Shown here piece by piece: positions 1 through 4,389 of a stretch of DNA of 6,780 bases. Origin of the DNA: Clostridia bacterium (lineage in GTDB: Bacteria > Bacillota > Clostridia > Oscillospirales > Butyricicoccaceae); assembly GCA_900763355.1 (NCBI GenBank), contig CAAFJY010000217.1:1-6780 (forward strand). Direction: 5' to 3'. Under the pieces are notes generated by a model. That model did not search any database and had not been told where the DNA came from. It saw only the letters and a list, made by a program, of their open reading frames with translations. How positions within the stretch are numbered: position 1 is the stretch's first letter; each line of letters begins with the position of its first letter. Position numbers and translations under genes: made by a program.

Positions 1-39
1 AAAGGCCGCACCTTTTTCTTCCCCAAGGGGAAGCGCTTT

Positions 40-82
40 CGGCCCCCCATTCTCTTTTCCCCCGGGAAAAGAGAACGGGCCG
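40..82. repeat. Long GC/AT hairpin palindrome
   Basis: The central arm TTCTCTTTTCCC (50-61) pairs with GGGAAAAGAGAA (64-75), a 12-bp perfect stem. After a short asymmetric interruption it is extended by CGGCCC (40-45) with GGGCCG (77-82). A smaller palindrome, CTTCCCC/GGGGAAG, sits just to the left at 18-33. The core TTTTCCCCCGGG (55-66) recurs in the palindrome at the dacF promoter (5776-5787). No T-run follows on either strand, so it does not look like an intrinsic terminator. Confidence 0.7.
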
Positions 83-157
83 CCTGGCGGTCCAAGAGAA
101 AAGCGCCAGGGGGAATGAGGATAACTGCCACTCCGGAAGATGAGGGCGGCCCCCTGG
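83..157. other. Two mutually exclusive stems (switch-like)
   Basis: CCTGGCG (83-89) pairs perfectly with CGCCAGG (104-110) around a 14-nt loop. The overlapping segment CCAGGGGG (106-113) pairs perfectly with CCCCCTGG (150-157). Both stems use bases 106-110, so only one can form at a time. This is the layout seen in attenuators and riboswitch expression platforms, but no ligand domain, T-run or target gene is visible, so a regulatory role is only a possibility. Chance pairing is more likely in such GC-rich sequence than in average DNA. Confidence 0.35.
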
Positions 158-192
158 ACCCCCACCTTGCTTGGTGAGGGCGCTCCCCGCAA

Positions 193-307
193 GCCCGGTC
201 AACAGCCCAGCAACCCACTTTGGGTACGCTGCCATGGGTGCGGGGGAGGCCGCGTCCCTCGTTCCAAAGCTCCCCCGCGGCTAGGGGAGAGTGGCGAGTG
301 ACCGGGC
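193..307. ncRNA. Candidate structured RNA, multi-branch fold
   Basis: A 9-bp closing stem joins GCCCGGTCA (193-201) to TGACCGGGC (299-307). Inside it lie two hairpins. One is CAGC (208-211) with GCTG (228-231), continued by ACCCA/TGGGT (213-217/221-225). The other is a 9-bp stem, GCGGGGGAG (240-248) with CTCCCCCGC (270-278), carrying a 21-nt loop. All these pairs are perfect Watson-Crick and nest without conflict, as expected of a three-way junction. An alternative 7-bp pairing, CGCTGCC (227-233) with GGCAGCG (326-332), would disrupt the first hairpin. The strand is undetermined because no G-U pairs break the symmetry. I do not recognise a known RNA family. Expression and function are inferred only from the fold. 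Confidence 0.35.
254..269. repeat. Repeated loop motif, copy 1
   Basis: GTCCCTCGTTCCAAAG lies in the loop of the hairpin at 240-278. It recurs with a single missing T at 349-363, again in a hairpin loop. The two supporting stems differ: G-rich 5' arm here, C-rich 5' arm in the second copy. Confidence 0.6.
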
Positions 308-338
308 GCCCACCGGGATAATTTCGGCAGCGAGATGC

Positions 339-374
339 CCCGCCTCCCGTCCCTCGTCCAAAGGAAGGAGGGGG
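339..374. repeat. Hairpin carrying loop motif, copy 2
   Basis: CCC and CCTCC (339-341, 343-347, G342 bulged) pair with GGAGG and GGG (367-371, 372-374). The loop contains GTCCCTCGTCCAAAG (349-363), matching copy 1 at 254-269 except for one T. A competing fold pairs GTCCCTC (349-355) with GAGGGAC (392-398). Confidence 0.5.
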
Positions 375-387
375 CCGCCTCTTCGGC

Positions 388-461
388 GGGGGAGGGACCG
401 CGCACGGGCCCTCCCCCGGAGAGAAGCCGTGGAGGGTCCGGGGCACGTCGGATTGCCCCGG
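388..461. repeat. Two adjacent perfect hairpins
   Basis: GGGGGAGGG (388-396) pairs with CCCTCCCCC (409-417), a 9-bp stem with a 12-nt loop. CCGGGGCA (438-445) pairs with TGCCCCGG (454-461), an 8-bp stem with an 8-nt loop. Neither is followed by a T-run. Confidence 0.6.
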
Positions 462-470
462 CGGCTTTTG

Positions 471-585
471 GCGACTTTTGGCCGGTCAAAAGTCGCGCCT
501 CCGTCCCCGCCCGTGGGCGGACACCCCCGCGCATTCGCGCGGATTTATTAGCGGCCAAAGGCCGCTCCCCGCGCCTGCGGCGCGG
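471..585. repeat. Tandem array of five perfect hairpins
   Basis: Five perfect inverted repeats follow one another with short gaps. They are GCGACTTTTG/CAAAAGTCGC (471-480/487-496), CCGCCC/GGGCGG (507-512/515-520), CCGCGC/GCGCGG (527-532/537-542), AGCGGCC/GGCCGCT (550-556/560-566) and CCGCGCC/GGCGCGG (569-575/579-585). Loops are 2 to 6 nt. Stem sequences differ from hairpin to hairpin, so this is not a simple tandem repeat. The array ends at the terminator for the minus-strand genes. Confidence 0.65.
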
Positions 586-604
586 CAAAAGCGGAGCCGC
601 CGCA

Positions 605-634
605 TAAAAAAAGCGCCCTTACGGGCGCGTTTTT
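605..634 (-). terminator. Intrinsic terminator of the 634-2112 unit
   Basis: Read on the minus strand, the stem GCGCCC/GGGCGC (613-618/623-628) has a 4-nt loop and is followed by seven T's (complement of 606-612). An A-run precedes it, so it could also work on the plus strand. It overlaps the last base of the membrane-protein gene's stop codon at 634. Confidence 0.9.
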
Positions 635-1074
635 CAGCGGTTTGTCCCCGGGTCGGGGGGATCTTGCGGAGAAAGGGGCTGGGATGCCGACTTTTCCGCG
701 GCTTTTTCGGCGGAAGCGGCCTTTTTCAGGGCAAAATCCCGGGCTTCGGCCTCCCTGGCAGCTTCCCGGTCCCGCTTTTTGTCCAGATGGGTGTTCCGGA
801 CAAAAAGCAGCATATCCGCGCCGATCTCCACAAAGTTCAGCGTATAAAAGATCCATCCCAGGAAAAAGAGCCATCCCAGCTTGGTTCCCGTCCCCTGGGC
901 GGCGGAATACAGCAGCCATTTCCGGATCATTCCAAAAATGTACCCCACCCAGATAAAGACCTCGAACAGCAGGCTCTTCCCCTTGGCGGTGCGGGACACC
1001 CAGGATTTATGCAATGCCATGGGCCACGACAGCCCGAAGCACAGGATCATCAGCGTTTCCAGCAAATCGCTCAT
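634..1074 (-). CDS. Small membrane protein, possibly PQ-loop-like
   Basis: This 146-aa protein shows three likely membrane segments (about residues 3-22, 35-55 and 67-93), then a charged Ala/Lys/Glu-rich, probably helical cytoplasmic tail (about 96-132) and a Pro-rich end. The first two segments flank a short polar loop rich in Ser and Lys (SRTAKGKS, 27-34). That resembles the repeat of PQ-loop/SemiSWEET-type proteins, but the Pro-Gln pair itself is not present, so the family call is weak. The gene starts 21 bases after the serine hydrolase stop and ends at the terminator at 605-634, so it is probably the last gene of that transcript. Its ribosome binding site is poor (GGTGG, distant), which suggests dependence on translation of the upstream gene. 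Substrate and role are unknown. Confidence 0.75.
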   Translation of the reverse strand: MSDLLETLMILCFGLSWPMALHKSWVSRTAKGKSLLFEVFIWVGYIFGMIRKWLLYSAAQGTGTKLGWLFFLGWIFYTLNFVEIGADMLLFVRNTHLDKKRDREAAREAEARDFALKKAASAEKAAEKSASQPLSPQDPPDPGTNR

Positions 1075-1095
1075 ACAGCGAGTTCACCACCCGGC

Positions 1096-2112
1096 TCATT
1101 CCGCGTGGGCGATGAAATCCGCCACGTCGTCATAAAACTCCCCATCCGTCAGGAGCTTGAGCAAGGGAAGATAGAAATCCACGCCGTTGTCACTGTTGGT
1201 GCAGATGACCGCGCCGTCGCCCGTGACCTTGTCCCAGATGGCAAAGGACTTGAATCCACGGTTGTCCCCCCAATGCCAGAGGACGTTCCGGTCCTTTTTG
1301 GGGATACCGAACCCCAGGCCCCACTCCACCGTGGGGGTGGCTTCGTTCTGAGGCTTGGTCATCTCCGCGAAGAGCGTCTCGGACAGGCCGCCCCTCTCCC
1401 GGATCATGCGGCAGAGGAAGCGGGCGTAATCCACTGCATAGGTATAGAGGGACCAGGCGGCGTTGGGCTCGGGGGCCAGCCCCTCGTCGTCGATGCAGTC
1501 CCGGACCTTGGTGACCTTCCCGCCCTTGTCAAAGCCCATGGAAAAAGCTGCGCCCACCATGGGGGTCCACTCCGCCTTGGAGCTGTCCATTCCCCACGGG
1601 AGGAAGAAGTTCTCCCGGAAGAGGGTATCCATGCTCTTTCCCTCCAGCTGCTCCACCAGATGCTGAAGGAGATAATAGCCCTCCCCGGAGTAGCTGTACC
1701 CCGTCCCGGGGGCAAAGCAGAGCTTCATGGGCTTCTCCTCCCAGTTGGGCAGGCCGGAGCCGTGGCTCAGCACCTGGCGGGGGGTGATGGTGCCGTAGCG
1801 GGGATCGTCGCTCCAGGGCTCACCCTGCATTTTGGGGGCAATAGGCTCGTCCAGCCCCAGTCTGCCCGCGTCGATCTCCCGCAGGGCCAGGGTGGCGAAG
1901 AGGGATTTGGTGAGGGACGCCGCTTCAAAGAGCGTGCCCAGGGTCATGGGCGTACCCCGATCATCCCGGGTTCCATAGGCCCCGGAAAAGACGATCTCCC
2001 CGTCCCGGATAATGGCCACCGTGGCCCCGGGGACCTTGGCCTCCCGGAGACGCTCCTCCACCGGAAGGGTGCCGTTTTTCAGCTGTTCGTATGTTTCCAC
2101 GCAGATGCGCAT
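1096..2112 (-). CDS. Serine hydrolase, class C beta-lactamase family
   Basis: This 338-aa protein belongs to the beta-lactamase/penicillin-binding-protein-like serine hydrolase superfamily (class C, EstB/AmpC-like fold). The nucleophile motif is S66-L-T-K69. The second motif is Y141-S-G143, where AmpC has Y-x-N. The third is H280-W-G282, replacing K-T-G. No signal peptide or membrane segment is visible, so it is probably cytoplasmic, which argues against a secreted beta-lactamase and for an esterase or peptidase acting on small substrates; the substrate cannot be told. I chose the ATG at 2112 because GGAGG lies 8 bases upstream; an in-frame ATG at 2127 lacks such a site. The gene has its own promoter (2173-2201) and is followed 21 bases later by the membrane protein gene. 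Asn-to-Gly in the second motif also occurs in esterase-like members. Confidence 0.92.
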   Translation of the reverse strand: MRICVETYEQLKNGTLPVEERLREAKVPGATVAIIRDGEIVFSGAYGTRDDRGTPMTLGTLFEAASLTKSLFATLALREIDAGRLGLDEPIAPKMQGEPWSDDPRYGTITPRQVLSHGSGLPNWEEKPMKLCFAPGTGYSYSGEGYYLLQHLVEQLEGKSMDTLFRENFFLPWGMDSSKAEWTPMVGAAFSMGFDKGGKVTKVRDCIDDEGLAPEPNAAWSLYTYAVDYARFLCRMIRERGGLSETLFAEMTKPQNEATPTVEWGLGFGIPKKDRNVLWHWGDNRGFKSFAIWDKVTGDGAVICTNSDNGVDFYLPLLKLLTDGEFYDDVADFIAHAE

Positions 2113-2120
2113 GATCTCAA

Positions 2121-2125
2121 CCTCC
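2121..2125 (-). promoter_or_regulatory. Ribosome binding site for the serine hydrolase
   Basis: GGAGG on the minus strand ends 8 bases before the ATG at 2112. It lies inside the reading frame that would begin at the upstream ATG (2127), and so favours the shorter start. Confidence 0.8.
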
Positions 2126-2132
2126 ATTTTCC

Positions 2133-2159
2133 CCAGAGCGGCGCGCTGCCATCCTCTGG
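2133..2159 (-). other. Leader hairpin of serine hydrolase mRNA
   Basis: CCAGAG (2133-2138) and CTCTGG (2154-2159) form a 6-bp stem between the promoter and the ribosome binding site. There is no T-run, so it is more likely a stability or translation element than an attenuator. Confidence 0.4.
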
Positions 2160-2172
2160 AACAATTGAGACC

Positions 2173-2201
2173 ATTATACCCGCTTTTCCGCCCCGGTGCA
2201 A
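2173..2201 (-). promoter_or_regulatory. Sigma-A promoter of the serine hydrolase
   Basis: On the minus strand TTGCAC (2196-2201) is followed, after exactly 17 bases, by a perfect TATAAT (2173-2178). The match is 5 of 6 for the -35 and 6 of 6 for the -10. The -10 box overlaps the stop codon of the upstream 130-aa gene (2174-2176), so the promoter lies inside that gene's 3' end. The predicted start near 2166 gives a leader of about 55 nt. Confidence 0.85.
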
Positions 2202-2566
2202 CCCTCCCTCGGGTTTTTCCCCAAAAGCAGCAGCAGCGCCCCCTCGGCCAGCCGCTGACGCAGGGGGCCCGGCAGACCCGCCAAAGACAGCTCCTGCGGC
2301 AGGCAGGTCTCCCCCGCCGCCGTGCGGATCTCCCGCTGGAGAGCGGCCATCCCGCCCTCCTGAAGAAGCGAGGACACCGTCAGGGTACACCGGGGATCAC
2401 TGCCGCAGGTGACCAGTTGGCCCAGTCCTCGGATGCTCCCGTCCCGGCAGAGGAGGAGCTCCCACCCCTCGTCCTCCCTCCCCAGCCGCGCGGGGAGCGC
2501 TCTTCCCCGGACAAAGCGTTCCAGCCAGGCCCGGTCCCGGCGGTCTTCGCAGGCGATGCGGATCAT
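2174..2566 (-). CDS. Conserved-looking protein of unknown function
   Basis: I do not recognise this 130-aa protein. I chose the ATG at 2566 because AAGGAG lies 9 bases upstream (complement of 2576-2581); a longer open frame reaching 2704 would run through a terminator and lacks such a site. The product is soluble-looking, with no signal peptide or membrane segment. The N-terminal half is rich in Arg and acidic residues. The middle has a beta-like stretch around LVTCGSDPRCTLTVSSLL (about residues 57-74), then a helix-like segment with ALQREI. The C-terminal part has a Leu-rich run (ALLLLLG) too short to span a membrane. It stands alone between the marR-operon terminator and the hydrolase promoter, so its own promoter is unclear. 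Confidence 0.7.
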   Translation of the reverse strand: MIRIACEDRRDRAWLERFVRGRALPARLGREDEGWELLLCRDGSIRGLGQLVTCGSDPRCTLTVSSLLQEGGMAALQREIRTAAGETCLPQELSLAGLPGPLRQRLAEGALLLLLGKNPREGCTGAEKRV

Positions 2567-2662
2567 GATGCCACGCTCCTTCCCCTTTTCTTGCAGTATT
2601 CCCCGGCGGAGATGCCGTATGCGCGAGTAAAGGCGCCGGCTGCGCGCCGCCGCGATGGCAGC

Positions 2663-2689
2663 AAAAAAGCCGCATTCGCTGCGGCTTTT
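2663..2689 (-). terminator. Terminator of the dacF-marR operon
   Basis: AAAAGCCGCA (2665-2674) pairs with TGCGGCTTTT (2680-2689), a perfect 10-bp stem with loop TTCGC. On the minus strand the hairpin runs into six T's (complement of 2663-2668). The symmetric A/T flanks could also stop plus-strand transcription. A weaker AT hairpin (AATAC/GTATT, 2707-2721) with its own T-run lies just before it on the minus strand. Confidence 0.92.
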
Positions 2690-2744
2690 GTATTTTCTGT
2701 GCAAAAAATACTTTTTGTATTGGTTTTTTCTTGAATCGCCGCTG

Positions 2745-3206
2745 CTACAGGCGGTCGCCGTCCGCTCCGCCGCATTCGCAGCCGCAGCGCCGGCCCTGGC
2801 GGGCCCGCTCCAAAAGATCGCTCAGCTGGCGGGCAAAGACTTCCCGCTCCCCCTCTGGCAGACCGGCCAGCAGCCAGTCGTAATAGGCCGCCTCCAGGGA
2901 GATGACATCGTCCCGGACGGCATAGGCCGCCTCGGTGGCGTGGATGAGCTTGGCCCGGCCATCCTTGGGATCGGTGCTGCGCACCAGATAGCCCTTTTCC
3001 TCCAATGCCGCGGCCAGGCGGGTGACGGCGGCCTTGTCGATGCCCATATCCTCCACCAGCTCCTGCTGGCTCATGGTCCCGTGCCAGGTGATGTGGCGGA
3101 GGGCCTGGATCTGGGTGGGGGTCAGTCCGGACCCCCGGGTGTTCCGGGCCACATAGCTCTGGGCCAGCCGGTCGATGCGGCGAAAGCACAGGCGGGTCTC
3201 GTTCAT
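2745..3206 (-). CDS. MarR-family transcriptional regulator
   Basis: This 153-aa protein has the MarR layout: an N-terminal dimerisation helix (about 4-22), a winged helix-turn-helix (about 28-95) with a recognition region around DMGIDKAAVTRLAAALE and a wing around DPKDGRAKLI (79-88, including the conserved D82-G-R84), then C-terminal dimerisation helices. Such proteins bind palindromic operators as dimers and are usually released by small molecules or oxidation. Unusually it ends in a short tail with three closely spaced cysteines (C141, C143, C145 in CGCECGG). The ATG at 3206 is chosen because AGGA lies 10 bases upstream; a longer frame to 3251 would overlap ybaK. It starts 22 bases after ybaK and is the last gene before the terminator. 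The regulated genes are unknown. Confidence 0.9.
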   Translation of the reverse strand: MNETRLCFRRIDRLAQSYVARNTRGSGLTPTQIQALRHITWHGTMSQQELVEDMGIDKAAVTRLAAALEEKGYLVRSTDPKDGRAKLIHATEAAYAVRDDVISLEAAYYDWLLAGLPEGEREVFARQLSDLLERARQGRRCGCECGGADGDRL

Positions 3207-3228
3207 GATTTCCACTTCCTTTCCCGGC

Positions 3229-3708
3229 TCACAGCGCCAGAAGGTCGGCAAAGCGCCCCCCGCAGGCCCCGGCCAGCGCCTCGGGCGCGCACTCCACCTG
3301 GGCGCCGATCCGCCCGGCAGAGACCAGGATGGTCTCCTCGGTGAGAGCCATCTCCTCGAAAAACGTGGGGTAGGGCTTTTTCATTCCGATGGGGGAGCAG
3401 CCGCCCCGGATATAGCCGGTGAGCTTTTGCAGCTCGGACACATGGATCATCTCCACGGATTTTTCCCCGGCGGCCCGGGCGGCCTTTTTCAGGTCCAGGG
3501 TCCCCCCGGCGGGGATGACGAACACGCAGCAGCCGCCGGAGGAGGCGTGGGTCACCAGGGTCTTGTAGATCCTCTCCTGGGGGAGACCCAGCATGGACGC
3601 CACGGTGACGGCGTCCACCGCCTCCTTCCCGTGGGGATAGCTATGGGGGAGATAGGGCACACCCCGCTGCTCCAGGATGCGCATGACGTTGGTCTTGTCT
3701 TCTGCCAT
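3229..3708 (-). CDS. ybaK: Cys-tRNA(Pro) deacylase, YbaK/EbsC family
   Basis: This 159-aa protein matches the usual length of the free-standing YbaK/EbsC editing domain. The family hydrolyses Cys-tRNA(Pro) formed by mistakes of prolyl-tRNA synthetase, protecting translation fidelity in the cytoplasm. Visible hallmarks are the conserved lysine in IYKTLV (K49) and the glycine-rich GYIRGGCSPIG motif (98-108), the latter lining the substrate pocket in known members. The ATG at 3708 is preceded at 7 bases by GAGGG, which overlaps the stop codon of the GntR gene, so translation is probably coupled to it. A longer frame to 3762 overlaps gntR. The gene is third in the operon. No deviation from the family is evident. 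Confidence 0.93.
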   Translation of the reverse strand: MAEDKTNVMRILEQRGVPYLPHSYPHGKEAVDAVTVASMLGLPQERIYKTLVTHASSGGCCVFVIPAGGTLDLKKAARAAGEKSVEMIHVSELQKLTGYIRGGCSPIGMKKPYPTFFEEMALTEETILVSAGRIGAQVECAPEALAGACGGRFADLLAL

Positions 3709-3718
3709 GGTCCCACCC

Positions 3719-4375
3719 TCAGTCAATGAGCTCAAAAAAGCTGTCCCGGGCGTTGGAGACATGGATGGCCATCATCCGCTCGGCCTCCTCCGGGTCGTGA
3801 TTTTCCAGGGCGGTGAGGATGGCCCGGTGCTCCTGAGTAGAGGCTGCGGCCCGCCCACGGCGGACGGTGGCCTCCCTGGCCTTGGAGATATAGTTGTGGA
3901 AGAGGGAGAGCATCTGCTTCAGCGGGCGGCTCCGGCAGCCCTCATACACCAGCTCGTGGAAGCGGCCGTCCAGGTTCCACACCTGGAGATTGTCCCCCCG
4001 GCCCACATAAAACTCCTGGAGCTCCACGATCTCCCGCAGAGCGGCCAGCTCGTCCTCCGAGATGTTCTGGGCGGCCCGGCGGGCAGCCAGGCCCTCGATG
4101 CGGTTGCGGATGGTGTAGATGTCGTCTACGTCGCTCTCAGAGATGCCCACCACCACGGCCCCCTTGTTGTGGAGGGTCTTGACCAGCCCCTCCAGCTCCA
4201 GCTGCATGAGGGCTTCCCGCACCGGGGTGCGGGAGACCCCCAGCTCGGCGCTGAGCTTGACTTCGTTGAGACTGGTCCCCGGGGCCAGGTCGCCGCTGAG
4301 GATGGCGGTCTCCAGCTGGTGAAAGACCTTGGCCCGGATGGGGGTGACGGAATAGAGCTCGTTGATGGGTTTCAT
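3719..4375 (-). CDS. GntR-family regulator, FadR/FCD subfamily
   Basis: This 218-aa protein has an N-terminal winged helix-turn-helix (about residues 10-75, with LSAELGVSRTPVREAL at 41-56 as the signature) and a C-terminal all-helical FCD ligand domain (about 80-215). The likely metal-binding residues of FCD proteins are visible as D136 and H140 (in LDGRFHEL), H183 and H205, so it probably binds a small acid through a metal ion. It begins 14 bases after the carboxypeptidase gene, and its ribosome binding site (AAAGGA) overlaps that gene's stop codon. It lies 10 bases before ybaK. Members often control their own operon through short palindromes, so the palindrome at 5776-5819 is a candidate operator, by inference only. 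Confidence 0.95.
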   Translation of the reverse strand: MKPINELYSVTPIRAKVFHQLETAILSGDLAPGTSLNEVKLSAELGVSRTPVREALMQLELEGLVKTLHNKGAVVVGISESDVDDIYTIRNRIEGLAARRAAQNISEDELAALREIVELQEFYVGRGDNLQVWNLDGRFHELVYEGCRSRPLKQMLSLFHNYISKAREATVRRGRAAASTQEHRAILTALENHDPEEAERMMAIHVSNARDSFFELID

Positions 4376-4389
4376 GACTGCGCTTCCTT

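Larger units (their letters stand above)
1..633. other. Gene-free region rich in inverted repeats
   Basis: I see no credible gene here. Open frames on both strands lack ribosome binding sites and translate to low-complexity Arg/Pro/Gly-rich sequence. The region instead holds at least a dozen perfect or near-perfect inverted repeats with stems of 6 to 12 bp: 18-33, 40-82, 83-110, 193-307 (nested), 339-374, 388-417, 438-461, 471-496, 507-520, 527-542, 550-566, 569-585 and the terminator at 605-634. The 9-mer AAAGGCCGC occurs at 1-9 and again at 557-565, so the window may start inside a second copy of the same kind of array. It could be a structured RNA, a cluster of intergenic palindromic repeats, or both. 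Confidence 0.75.

Noticed and set aside
471..585. CRISPR or integron attC array
   Set aside because: The hairpins have different sequences and irregular spacing, no constant repeat or spacer length, and no cas or integrase gene.
199..607. Open frames of 86 to 129 aa in the left region
   Set aside because: Compositionally biased translations full of Arg, Pro and Gly, no ribosome binding sites, and they cross several perfect hairpins.
193..634. Retron msr/msd or group II intron fragment
   Set aside because: No reverse transcriptase is present and no domain V-like sequence is recognisable.
2079..2390. 103-aa minus-strand frame overlapping two genes
   Set aside because: Overlaps the hydrolase start and the unknown gene in another frame, has low-complexity Gly/Ala-rich sequence and spans the promoter.
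478..2412. 644-aa plus-strand open frame
   Set aside because: It runs antisense to the serine hydrolase and its neighbours, has Pro/Gly/His-rich low-complexity translation and no ribosome binding site; a GC-rich shadow of the minus-strand genes.
2567..2704. Longer N-terminus for the 130-aa protein
   Set aside because: It would cover the operon terminator at 2663-2689, while a good AAGGAG precedes the ATG at 2566.
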